From Zoroaster sp. YZ-2022 (Eukaryota > Echinodermata > Asteroidea > Forcipulatida > Zoroasteridae): DNA of 64,000 bases. This document shows positions 20,786 through 31,768 of this stretch, piece by piece. Each line of letters starts with the position of its first letter. The first letter of the stretch is position 1. The notes beneath the pieces were generated by a model. That model was not told where the DNA came from. It ran no database searches and saw nothing but the letters and a program-made list of their open reading frames with translations. A program made the translations under genes and the position numbers. The stretch spans positions 36,153,288-36,217,287 of the forward strand of contig CM055819.1 of the NCBI GenBank assembly GCA_029582265.1. The letters are read 5' to 3'.

Positions 20786-23690
20786 AGGCCAAATATTTCA
20801 AGTTTTCTTTTTTGAAATGGATCAAAATTTTTTTAAAAATTTTTTAAAATTTTACCAATTTAAGATCCTAAATTTAACGCATTTTTTTGGCGCTTTTTTT
20901 GGGCCCCTTTTTATTTTTCGGGGTTTTAAAAAATTTTTTAAAAGATATGGGTTCCGAAATTTTTAAAGGGGGGTTTTATGAATTTCAAATTCAAATTTTT
21001 GGAAAAAGGGTAAATTTTTAAATAAAAAATGTTTTAAAAAAATTTAAGGGGGGGAATTTTTTAAAAGCAAAAATGCTACCATCTTTTAACATCATGATTG
21101 GGGCCCCGGGTGTTCGCCCTTTTTTCTCCAATGGTTTTGAAAAAAGAATATTAAAAACCCCCCAAAAAAATTTTTTAAAAATTTTTAAAAAAAAAATAAA
21201 CTTTTTTAGCGTTTCCAAAATTTAAAATTTTTTTTATTTTAAAGGTTTGGGTTAAAAATTTTTAAAAAAAAAAAATCACAAAAATTTACTTTTCCCAATG
21301 GTTTTAAGAAGTTATTTATTTTTTAAAAAACCCCAAAATTTTTTCTTAAAAATCTAAAAATTTTTAAAATTTCACAAATTTTTTAAATTTTTTTTTAGTT
21401 TTTTTCCCTTTTTAATCAAAAAGGTTTTTTAAAACAAGAATTTAATTTTTTCAAACCCCCGGGTGTTTTTTTCCCTGGGGCTCGGATGTTAAGGGACAAA
21501 AAAAAAAAAAATTTTGGGTTATCCCTGCATAGGCCCCAAAAATCTTTTTTAAATGCCCAAAGCAAGGTTTTCAGTGCCTTTTTTTTTTACAAATTTTTAG
21601 AACGATAGAAGAAAATTTTTGGGGTTCAAAAAAATTTTTTTAAAGTTTTAAGTTTTCTAAATTTAAAGAAATTTGAAAAGACTTGTTTTTTGTTTGCCAT
21701 CTTATCACTTTACAGAGGGTGGGAAATAAGGTGGTGTTTTTAAAGTTGGGGTTTTATAACCGGTTTTGGGAAAAAAAAATTTTTAGAGGGCCCGGGGGGG
21801 TTTAAAAAAAAGGGAATTAAAAATGGTTATTGACAATGGAAATTTTTTTCAAGAACCCCAAAAAAATGCCATTTTTTTGAATTTCCCATATAACTTTTAA
21901 AATTTTTCAAATTATTTTCAAATTTTAAAAAAAGCTTAATTCCCGGTTTAAAAAGAACAAAATTTAAAAAATTTTTTGCCCTATTTTTAGATTTTACCTA
22001 ATTTTCTTTTTGTCAAAACATTTTTTTTTTAAAAAGAGGTAAAAAAATTTTAAAAAAACCAATTTTTTCAAAAAAACCGAAAGGTTTTTTAAAATATTCA
22101 AAAAATATTAATATTTTTAAAATTAAAATTTTTTCTATTCGTTAAAAAACTTTCTTATTTTTGAAAAAATTTTTTGGTTTTTTTATTTAAAATAAAAACA
22201 AAATTTTTAATAAAAAAATTAAAAAAGGGAATCCACTTTAAGGACCTTAATACGGGGAAAATTGCACTTTTTTCTTTATGAAAAATTGAAGGCCGATTTA
22301 AAAGTTTTGGTTCTTTAATTTAAAACGCTTAAAATTTTTTAAAATTTTTCATATCGGTTTTAAGGTTTTGGAGTTAAAAAAATTCCCTTTCCTGGCCATT
22401 TGGGGTTTGGGGTTTTTTTATGGGGGGGGTTTTCCCAAAACTTTTTTTTAAAAAAAAAAAAAAAGGAAAAGGGGGGGGAAAAAAAAATCTCTAAGGGTAT
22501 TTTTTCCCAAAATTTTTTTTATCGTAAAAATTTTTGTTTATACCCCAAAAATTTCTTCCCCCCTCCTTAAAAAAAAAACCCCCCCCCGAACTTTTAAGGG
22601 GTTTAAAAATTTTTTCTGCAAATGGCTTGGCTTTCCCCTTTTAAACCCCGAAAAAATTTTTTGCCCAAAAAACCGCAGTGATTTGGCAATCATAAGTCTC
22701 TTAATTTTAACTTTAATACAATTTTTATTAAATCAGAAAATTAAATTTAATTGTGTAACTAAAAATTAAAAAAAATTGTAATTTTTTATTCTACAAAAAG
22801 AATTGGGGATTTAAAAATAAAAAACAATAAAATATATTTTATGATATAAATTTTAAAAAACTTCCCTTAAGCGGGTCCAAAATACTGGGTTTTTAAAATA
22901 ATGGACTTTAGTTTGGCGCACGGCCCCCCCAGCCCCTCCGGGCCTTTTTTTATTGAAATTGCAAAGGAAAACCCCCCCACCACCAGATTTTTTTTAAACC
23001 CTTTTTAAATTTTTTAATTTTCTTTTTCAAATGCCAAAAGGACTTTTTCTAAAATTTGGGGAAAAAGGGGAACCCACCCCCATGGGTTTAAAATGTATTT
23101 ACTAGCAAAAAGGGTTTGGGGTTTTTAAGGTCGGGGGAAATGTTTGGACCAAAACCAAAAATCCATTTTAAACCCCCTTTAAAAACATTTAAAAATTTTA
23201 ACTTTACCCCCAAAAAAATTTTTTCTTAATTTGTTTTTAGGCTTTAGTTCTTAATTGGGGCAGTAAAAAACCCAAAAATTTTTGTAAATTTTCAACAAGA
23301 AGATTATTTTTCAATAAATTTTTTAATATGTTTGCGTTTTATTTTTTTTTAAAAATTATTAAAAAATTAAAATTTTTTTTAAAAAATTTAAAATTTTAAA
23401 TTTTAAAAAAATAAAAATTTTAATGATTTTTGGATAAAAAAGAAAAATTTTAAAAAAAGTTTTTTTAAAAATAAATTTAAAAAAAAATTAAATTAATAAA
23501 ATATTTTTTTTTTTTAAAAAAATTAATTTAAATAAGGGTTTTGAAAATTTAAAAAAATTTTAATTATTTTGGCCCCCCTTTTGGGGAAAAAAAATTTTTG
23601 GGCCAAACTTTTTTCCCTTAATAAAGGGGTTGGTTATTATTAACAAATACAAGGACCCTTGTTTTTAAAAACAAACCTTACCGTAAAGTT
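20786..23690. other. Homopolymer-smeared sequence, probably faulty consensus
   Basis: Runs of A, T, G and C of 4-12 bases follow one another for about 2.9 kb, unlike anything beside it. At about 20850-20970 it can still be lined up with 16730-16862 (AACGCATTTTTTTGG, GGGCCCC, AGATATGGGTTCC and GAAATTT in the same order). So real sequence has been distorted by base-call or polishing errors or by collapse of several copies. Nothing inside can be annotated safely. The open frame at 21018-21218 is meaningless. Confidence 0.75.
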
Positions 23691-24225
23691 CATTGCATTC
23701 AGGACCCAGCCCTTAAATTTTTCCCCTTTATATTGGGAAATTACTTAACTAATTTCTGTTTTTGCAGAATATGCAAACCTGCTACTTATTCGGCACTATA
23801 GGCTTATCTATTATTTTGGGACTAGACAAACATTTTTGGGTTGGTCTACAGCACCCGACCCCCCCCCCCCATAGAACCTCACCAAACTGTAGTTTACTAT
23901 TGCTAGAAATAACGGCTGGTGGGCGTGCTTAACGGATCAGCAGCGCCATGACATGAATACGGCACGCAAACCAAACATCCGATGCGGCTTGGTACATCTA
24001 TGACAAGAGTCATTCAGTACATCATTTGAAAGTCTATTGTCATCAGCGAGTAATATGACAATTTATCATTAATTTCAGATTTATAAGGCGTTAAGTGGAG
24101 ATTAGCTGTCAATGCATGGAGCAGTAATAAGCTGACGGCAAAAACTCTGTATACGCTAAACTGATTCTCAACAAGAAAGATGTATCTTTCTCTATATAAA
24201 CACATAATAATATACGTTTGAATAC

Positions 24226-24292
<67 letters not shown>
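24226..24292. repeat. (TA)n microsatellite
   Basis: About 33 TA units. In copies A and B the same place has only a T-run and, in B, TATATATA, so expansion occurred in copy C. Confidence 0.97.
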
Positions 24293-24295
<3 letters not shown>

Positions 24296-24379
24296 GTGAA
24301 ACAGTGGAACGCTGGTATGTAACTCCGAGTTTCACGCGTTATGCGATCATCAGACAACTCTGATATACACACACATAGG

Positions 24380-24381
<2 letters not shown>

Positions 24382-24457
<76 letters not shown>
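24382..24457. repeat. (TA)n microsatellite, second block
   Basis: About 37 TA units following TAGGCC. It is separated from the first block by about 90 bp that copies A and B lack, so that 90 bp looks like an insertion into or between TA tracts. Confidence 0.97.
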
Positions 24458-24460
<3 letters not shown>

Positions 24461-24617
24461 TGTGTGTCATTTATGCTCTGAATCGAATTGTATAGACCAT
24501 GTGACTTGTTGCCGCTTTCCCCACTTTGTGGGTCAACAAATAATAGTCGGACACAAACTTTGTTGTGACAATCTCAATCAATGGGGTTGGTTTATTATTA
24601 ACATCACTATTACAATG

Positions 24618-26013
24618 GCACCATTGGTTCAACGAACAAGGCTCTGGACCGTAATAGTTCGGTATATCGCACTGTCATGGATCGAGTCGCACAGATATCA
24701 TTCGGAATCGCACTTTCTGAGATCAGGAAATCTTGGGGTTATATAGGAATCTGGGGCCTAGGAATAAATAAAACATTAGCCTAGTTTAGCGTCTTAGCCA
24801 ATGAGAAGCTTGGCTTCCGCATCTAAGGGTAGAAACGTGTGCAAAATCAGGGTATACAACGGTCCTTGTTCCATATAAGGTATAAGGTATTTGACGAAAG
24901 TGAAGTGATCGACAACTTAGAAAGGAGGGCGTGTTCAAGGGGGAAATGCTTACCGGGCATGTTAAGCTATTTGCTTGGATGCTAAGCTATTAGTGCATGA
25001 GGGGAACAGCGGCTGTGCTTGGGTAGGGAGCACTACACACGGGCCACGGCTAATGACTGAGCGGGTCAGTCACGGTGACTGTTTGGCCGTGGTTCACCCA
25101 CGAACCGTGTTCGGTGTGAAGGGGTGGACTCCGAGGAAAGTATTCGGAAAATAGACTAAGTCCAAAGGACGGCTCCAAGCCACGTGGCGGGAGGGTGTGG
25201 CACGCACGCAAGGCTCTCGCTAGACTTGATTTCAAGTCTGAGATCGCGGTTATTTTTGTCTGCATCAGCCACGCAAAACGCCGTTTACCCCTACTGGCTA
25301 TCACATGCACAGCCCTAACTCGCTTAAAATTCTTTCTGTAATATTCATTCGATATTAAATTTGTATAGTGCTTGGTACGTAAATAGTATTTGAAATGATA
25401 GGTAAATTTAATGAGATCTTAGAGTTGTAAAAAAGCACAAAATAAAATACATAATTCCTTCTCTACAAAGAACGTCTTACCTACAGTTTAAATGGACTCG
25501 TTGAGTACATCTCCTCCAACTGCATGTAGAAGTTTAGTTTGAATATTCACGTTATGGAAGGCTTTCCGACCAATCAGATTGTTCCGTCCACTTTTGGACT
25601 AATTCGCAATAGGGTGTGTACAAAACGACGAACAACATTCCCAAGTCTGTGATCGAAGGTTAATGTCGGAGGTTAATACACAAGAGGGCGCTATTTAATG
25701 CGATACTGCAGAGCCGTATGGCTTCAGGCAGACAAAAAACCACGATCACAGACTTGGAACCAAGTCTAGGCCCTCGCTGGTGTTGCATTATGCATTGCGT
25801 TGGCGCTGGATATGCATGAGCAAAAGTAGCGTCCTTCGAGGGTCTGGGGAAACAACCCTGGGACTTAGACTGCTTGAAATTGCATCGTCAGCAAAATATT
25901 GGAAGTGGAAGAAGTGAAATAAAGGGTGCTAATATTTATCAAAATCAAAGGGTAAGATTCGTAACATACCGAACTATTACGGTCCAGAGCCTCGTTCGTT
26001 GAACCAATGGTGC
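24618..26013. mobile_element. 1.4-kb element bounded by 48-bp inverted repeats
   Basis: GCACCATTGGTTCAACGAAC at 24618 continues to GTTCGGTAT at 24665. The complement occupies 25966-26013 with one mismatch. No target duplication is evident and no transposase is seen. The interior is GC-richer than its surroundings and contains a second inverted-repeat element. The minus frame of 86 codons at 25050-25310 partly covers that nested element and is not called. Confidence 0.75.
25212..25780. mobile_element. Nested inverted-repeat element (about 570 bp)
   Basis: Left end 25212-25263 includes TAGACTTGATTTCAAGTCTG and ends GTCTGC. The right end 25728-25777 is the approximate complement (GCAGACAAAAAACCACGATC, then AGACTTGG and CCAAGTCTAG). 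Each end is itself palindromic around AGACTTG/CAAGTCT. A third related word, CCAAGTCTGTGATCG, lies at 25640. Non-coding. Confidence 0.65.
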
Positions 26014-26088
26014 AGAACGTCGATATGACCATTGGTTCGCCTACATGCTAATGCGAGTCGATACACACTCTGGCTCGTCCAGACACCC

Positions 26089-26588
26089 NNNNNNNNNNNN
26101 NNNNNNNNNNNNNNNNNNNNNNNNNNNNNNNNNNNNNNNNNNNNNNNNNNNNNNNNNNNNNNNNNNNNNNNNNNNNNNNNNNNNNNNNNNNNNNNNNNNN
26201 NNNNNNNNNNNNNNNNNNNNNNNNNNNNNNNNNNNNNNNNNNNNNNNNNNNNNNNNNNNNNNNNNNNNNNNNNNNNNNNNNNNNNNNNNNNNNNNNNNNN
26301 NNNNNNNNNNNNNNNNNNNNNNNNNNNNNNNNNNNNNNNNNNNNNNNNNNNNNNNNNNNNNNNNNNNNNNNNNNNNNNNNNNNNNNNNNNNNNNNNNNNN
26401 NNNNNNNNNNNNNNNNNNNNNNNNNNNNNNNNNNNNNNNNNNNNNNNNNNNNNNNNNNNNNNNNNNNNNNNNNNNNNNNNNNNNNNNNNNNNNNNNNNNN
26501 NNNNNNNNNNNNNNNNNNNNNNNNNNNNNNNNNNNNNNNNNNNNNNNNNNNNNNNNNNNNNNNNNNNNNNNNNNNNNNNNNNNNNNNN
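26089..26588. other. Assembly gap (500 N)
   Basis: Exactly 500 N, a placeholder size. Open frames drawn through it are meaningless. The sequence right after the gap is tandemly repeated, which may be why assembly broke. Confidence 0.99.
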
Positions 26589-26594
26589 CTTACC

Positions 26595-26745
26595 TTTGAA
26601 TCAAGATATACATTAAAGGAAGGTACAACATTGGTAATGTTGGCAAAAATACTTCTGTGAGTATGCTTCTCTCTTTGAATCAAGATATACATTAAGGAAG
26701 GTACAACATTGGTAATGTTGGCAAAACTGCTTCTGTGAGTACAAA
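26595..26745. repeat. 79-bp tandem duplication at the gap edge
   Basis: TTTGAATCAAGATATACATT starts at 26595 and again at 26674, each followed by AAGGTACAACATTGGTAATG and TTCTGTGAGTA. This is probably the visible end of a longer array hidden in the gap. Confidence 0.85.
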
Positions 26746-26877
26746 GTTTCAGCTCAATGCGAAGTCTAGTCATGGAAACTGTAAATAAACATTACTTTAC
26801 AGAAAACACTTAGGCCCAGAGCAAACCTTTTGTAATGGTGAATATTTGGATATACCAAATAATTGGTAAATACCTTT

Positions 26878-27179
26878 TAGTTGTGCAACGATTACTTGGT
26901 TACTCGGTTAACCGAATGTATACGGTTCGGTTATCCGAAAATTGATGCTACCTTTTTTGGTAATAACCCGATACCCCACTACAAAATCCGTCAACATCTC
27001 TTGAATCAATCCACAAAATGTACCAGAAATAGTGAATAACATAAATTTAATATCTATTCCTTACCTTTATTTTCCTACCATCTTCGATTTTGTTTTATTC
27101 GGTTTGGTTAACCGATTAACCGTATATTTTATGTTCGCGGTTACTGAGTTACAATATTAACCGTAAACTCGCAGCACTA
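26878..27179. mobile_element. hAT-type MITE, 302 bp
   Basis: Ends TAGTTGTGCAACGATTAC and, on the other strand, TAGTGCTGCGAGTTTACGG. Flanks are ATACCTTT (26870-26877) and GTACCTTT (27180-27187), an 8-bp duplication with one change. The interior is rich in CGGTTAACCG-type palindromes. Eight-base duplication and TAGTGxTGC ends fit hAT. Confidence 0.85.
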
Positions 27180-27361
27180 GTACCTTTACCAACTTCTTAT
27201 CAAATAAACTTTCGAATAATTATTCGGTAATTTTGTAATTAAGTAATTGCAAATGGTGTATATTCCACTTAACCCTGGTAATATCGTGTAAAACTGTTTA
27301 AGTTTTCACAGATTACACACTAGACCTAAGACCTAACTTAGGATATAGGAGATCCCTCAGT

Positions 27362-27688
27362 CTAGGTTGGGTTGTGGACTTTGGATATAGAAGATCCTTC
27401 AGTCCGTAGTAGTGGTCGCCAAATATCGCTGATGTAGAAGCCGATGTCCTGTGGCACAGTGTCGTGTTTAACAATCTCGATGGCCTCTCTGATGCTTCGG
27501 AGGTGCCATGTGTCGATGGGTGTGATGAATTGGGCTGCCTGCCAGTCGATTTGGTGGTCCTTAATGTGTGAATGCTTGACGATGGCTGACTTCTCAAAAT
27601 CTCCTCTGCGGCCGTGTGCTCGGTGTTCTTTCAGTCTAGTAATGGGGAGATTCCGCCCTGTTTCGCCGATGTAGACCTTACCACACAC
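27362..27688 (-). pseudogene. GIY-YIG endonuclease domain of a Penelope-like retroelement
   Basis: The 108-codon frame opens with CGKVYIGETGRNL, followed by TRLKEHR, then SAIVKHSHIKDHQIDW, then REAIEIVKHD. This is the order of the GIY-YIG nuclease fold as found at the C-terminus of Penelope-like elements: V-Y-I-G-E-T as the GIY-like first strand, the RLKEH helix with its catalytic Arg, and a conserved Glu in REAIEI. A CCHH-type portion before the motif and the reverse transcriptase are not present upstream (right side), where the sequence turns into a palindrome at 27700. The fragment is therefore truncated on its 5' side. The frame is intact over the domain. It continues to a stop near 27362. 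Confidence 0.88.
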
Positions 27689-27699
27689 GGGAGTAGTAT

Positions 27700-27828
27700 A
27701 TGTGCCGCATTACAGCCCACCGGTCCTTATAATTGAGGTGGAAATTGAGGAGGGATTGAGGAGGGTGACGTCACCCTCCTCAATTTCCACCTCAATTATA
27801 AGGACCGGTGGGCTGTAATGCGGCACAT
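27700..27828. repeat. Large near-perfect palindrome (arms about 55 bp)
   Basis: ATGTGCCGCATTACAGCCCA at 27700 onwards is mirrored exactly by the sequence ending at 27828. The centre is GTGAC/GTCAC, and the left arm carries one extra ATTGAGGAGGG unit. It begins directly where the GIY-YIG reading frame starts. Such a structure could cruciform and is also a typical by-product of fold-back repair. Confidence 0.92.
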
Positions 27829-28278
27829 GGGTTGTAATACGCCACACGTGATTGAAATTCTGGGCGCGCGCGCGCGTGAGACACGTCTGGGCGCGCGCGT
27901 GACTCCCTCCACACAAACTGCACAACTCCATCTTGCCGTTACAAACTGCACAAAATCACTGCACACAAATTCCACACTGCACCTCCACAAACTGTAGTGT
28001 GATGCGCCACTAATGATTTAATTGTTAATTTGAAATCAAGTTTAGTATGAACGTGGACCCCCTTTGAATAAAAAAAATAGTTGTTTATAAGTTACAATGT
28101 TGAGAGTGGTTATTATGTGGTTTGACCGAACGACTGTACATGAAGCTATTCAAGTATGATTTGTTAAATATAATTTTAACACCAACAGCAATCTTTTACA
28201 TCAATATATTTTACAGATGGTTTTTAAATTGGAAAACATTTGATAAACTGAAAACATTAATTATTATTATTATTATTA
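27829..28278. other. GC-alternating patch and AT-rich flank; no gene
   Basis: GGGCGCGCGCGCGCGTGAGA at about 27862 and GGGCGCGCGCGTGAC at about 27889 are alternating CG tracts able to adopt Z-form DNA. GGGCGCGCGCGTGAGACAC recurs at 34252-34270 beside another Helitron. The remainder is AT-rich and ends in an (ATT)n tract that is the target of H3. Confidence 0.6.
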
Positions 28279-29432
28279 TTAGGTGTTTGGGTTGGTGCCC
28301 AAACACCTCTTGATATTGTTCGTTTTTTTTTTTCTTCTTCTTCTTCTCCTCTTTAAGAATTATCCAGAGACAAAAACATAGTTGCAGAGTTCACAGAACC
28401 TTAAAACTTCACACATAGTTAGACCTTAACATGTAGTTTTATGTCAAATTGTGACGTCATAGTGTGATCATCAGATATCGAATTACACAAAATCAAAATT
28501 TAATATTTTCAAAAAATCATATCTCATGAAACACAAACGATATTTTCACAGTCTTTGCGCCATGTTATAGATCTTTAATTATGTGATTTTTCGTACACAG
28601 ACGTGACCCCAATCCGACCTCTGCTTCCGGTCGAAACCGGAAGTTGACAATTTCAAAAAATCATATCTCATGAACCACAGAAAATATTTTCACAATCTTT
28701 GCATCATCTTAAAGACCTTGAACTATGTCACATTTCTTACACAGACATGACCCCAATTTGACCTCTCCTTCCGGTCGAAAACAGAAGTTTAAATGAACGA
28801 CTATTCAGAAGCACAGCCATACTGACGTTCTCTTACACACAGACATATCGGCCTATAGTGTGTGTATATGCATTATCTAATTAGAATAGAATAGTTCGAG
28901 TTTACGAAGACCGCAGGTCATGACCTGCCATGCATGCACGCGCACAGTAAAGTACCATGCAGCAGCAAAACAATGGCTTCCCTGAGTGTCGGGCCCGTCT
29001 GCAGAAAATGCGTCGCAGAAAATGTACTAATTTAGCATGGAACCAAATTGTTATCATTTTGGAGATGAGTTGGACAAAGATTCTTTCATGTGCAAGTGGA
29101 TGGAAGAAATAGATTATGGTTGAGGTGATATTGCCAATGGCTAAGCTGTTAGGCTGTTGGAGCTAACGTATAACACATACGTCGCAGCTAACGTTACAGG
29201 TAATGTAGGAATTAATTTTAAAAGAATTTGAAAAATATCTGGACCTAATCAGACTACATATATTTTGTAAAATAGTTGGACTTAGGCCTATATGAAAAAT
29301 ATCCTTGACAATTTAACTTATGTCTTCAGACTTTTAATATCTCATTGTGATCTGTCCCTCAGTATCGTGTAGTGACAATTTAAAAATAAGATCATTCCTG
29401 GTGATTATTTTCAATAGTTACCATGTTAATAC

Positions 29433-30438
29433 TGTAACCAAGCAGAAGAAAGGTGACAAAACTCTTTTTCTTTACAGGTCTGGTTAACGTTAAGTTGTTT
29501 ATTAATTTAGGACTATAAAATAACAAATTAATATCCAACATACAAGTTTTCTACTAAACTGGGGTGAACGTCCACTATACACTCAAATTTCACGATGTGA
29601 GTGGAATTTCATGGCAAAAACTTTCAGTGTAAGGATTAACAAGGCTAAACAAGACTATAGCAATACTACAAGGCTAAACAAGACTATAGCAATACTACAA
29701 GGCTAAACAAGACTATAGCAATACTACAAGGCTAAACAAGACTATAGCAATACTACAAGGCTAAACAAGACTATAGCAATACTACAAGGCTACCAGAAAG
29801 GGGCCTGGAAGAAATAGAAATACAAAAATATTAATTATTAAATGCATACCTTCCCATTTGGATAACTTTTAAATTAAAGATTACCTGGGACTTACTTCGT
29901 TTGAGTAATTTAGACCATGTCAATGCAAAATTTACTATTACTCATAATGCAAATATTCAAGCTAAACTTGGAAATGAAAATACAAAATCACATGTGTGGA
30001 ATTACACTTCACAGTAAAGATAATTCCCACCTACGGAACTCACCCAGACACTCTTCTGCACCCGAAAGGTTACTGCCTGATGGATGAAAATGAAGTTGTA
30101 CCATACAATTGTCATTTAACGGAAGGAAAACTAATGATGGCTGAACTTAAGAAACGAAAATAACTAAGAAGAACAGCTCTCTACTGTAGACCCTTCCTCT
30201 ACAGCGGCAAGTGCAGGAATGGTTCTTTAACATTGCACTGTGCAGCTCACTGTAACGCTTGATTGAACATTGGCATCCTAATTGTTTGATGACAATGCTC
30301 ACAACCATTCCAAGACTTCCAACATAGAAGAGTTCCAAAAGAGGGACACTGGGCATTTTATACATTCCAAAAGGATTTTAAAAGTCACTAAAGGTAAGTA
30401 AGCAATGAATCTGCAGAATGCAAAGTCAGCTGGTTACA
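29433..30438. mobile_element. 1006-bp TIR element with 4-bp duplication (Ginger-like ends)
   Basis: Ends TGTAACCA and TGGTTACA; ATAC flanks both sides (29429-29432, 30439-30442). H1 and H4 have the single ATAC in GTTAATACCTTG, proving the borders. TGTAA-type ends with 4-bp duplications are reported for Ginger elements, so that is a tentative assignment. There is no transposase; a 72-codon minus frame at 30147-30365 has no features. Confidence 0.88.
29641..29788. repeat. 29-bp minisatellite, five units
   Basis: AAGGCTAAACAAGACTATAG plus CAATACTAC repeated five times with no differences between complete units. Inside the 1006-bp element. Identity of the units indicates recent expansion. Confidence 0.95.
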
Positions 30439-31374
30439 ATACCTTGACCAACAAAATAAACTATAACCCTAACCACCCCAAATCCATCAAAATTCTGAAA
30501 GGGGCACTTTTTTGGGAAAAAAATCAGCACTGTTGAAAAATGGGATCTTTATAATGGAGTTTTATCAGATACTTAAAAGTAATACTACATGTATTGTAGT
30601 TGCACAAACATAACTTTGTACATGAGCAAGAATATTCAACCTTTGGCGAAATAAGCATGGAAATGAACTCGTTGAACTAAAGTTTTGGGTTATTTTTCAT
30701 AGTGTATACAATGAAGATGGATGCTGACCCAATTATTTATTATTTTACATGTATGGATGAATAGCCGACATTCCTAAAATTAATTACCATTCTGATTTAC
30801 AGATTTATGGGTACCACTCTGAGTGGTACAATGCTTCCATGCCATTTGCAGGGCTGAGGGAAGAAATAAGATTAGAAGAAACAGAAACATCAAGGTAGAC
30901 AAATATTGAAAAATACGGGTAGAATGTCGCATCCGACCGCCACTTTTTCATTCAGTATAACCATTAAAGTAATCTTACCTACTTCGTAAGGTGGAGAACA
31001 TATGGATGATGATGATGACATATACTTCACATTATTCCAGGATATTTATTTCATGAAAAATCAGCCATTTGCTATACGATGAATTCCTCAGTCATGTCAG
31101 TCTGATGTCGTAAACTCCACAATTAGTGACCAACACAGTCATTTGTACATGCGCAGTGGCAACTATAATAGGATCCTTCTATTTTCTGAAGGGGAGGATT
31201 TTTAGAAGGGAAATAAAGTGGATTTTAAAGATAGTTTTCGCTTTCTGTACACACAAAAATCGATAGAATCATTTAACTGGTTAGTGGTTGCAAAAAAAAA
31301 TAATAAAAAACCCTTTAAAAGTGGTGGTCGATACGACATTCTTTCCAAAATTCAATCAAGTTTCAAGTATGCAG

Positions 31375-31768
31375 TAAGCTTGGGCGATAACGATTTTTAT
31401 CCACGATATATCGGCAAACATATATTGCAATTTTCAATAATATCGCAATTCTTTTTTGCATTCATGCATGATTGCTTTAGAGCCAATAACCACAGGTATG
31501 TACCCTCTACAAGTGTCACAATAAATTGCAAATTTATTTGCAGAGCGTGTATGTATTTGAAGTAGTTTGCTTTTGTTTCTCATTTCTAAAAGCTCAAAGA
31601 CTAATGATTTTATTTCCATGGAATATCTGACTTGACTCACAATGTCGATTTATATTTTATCGTGATATATTTGTATTCGTCTGCCAATATGCCGATAACT
31701 TAAATAGGGTTCTCAATATTGTAATCGAATAAATCAATATTCGATATCGTGTTTATCGCCCAAGCTTA
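31375..31768. mobile_element. hAT-type MITE inside H3
   Basis: Same element and same site as 13204-13613. TAAGCTTGGGCGATAA start; the flanking duplication is now GTATGCAG on the left and GTCTGCAG on the right. Confidence 0.88.

Larger units (their letters stand above)
23741..24540. repeat. Duplicated unit, copy C (partial, diverged)
   Basis: Matches 10350-10970 and 19440-20260: CTGTTTTTGCAGAATATGCA, then AACGGCTGGTGGG, AACGGATCAGCAGCGCCATG and TTAAGTGGAGATTAGCTGTC, ending after TAGACCATGTGACTTGTTG. It is more divergent than A is from B and is interrupted by TA microsatellites. Confidence 0.85.

Noticed and set aside
20786..23690. Exotic AT-rich element or unusual base code
   Set aside because: Alignment of part of it with normal sequence after copy A indicates consensus error.
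26032..26773. Long open frames of 184-241 codons
   Set aside because: They run through 500 N and contain almost only undetermined residues.
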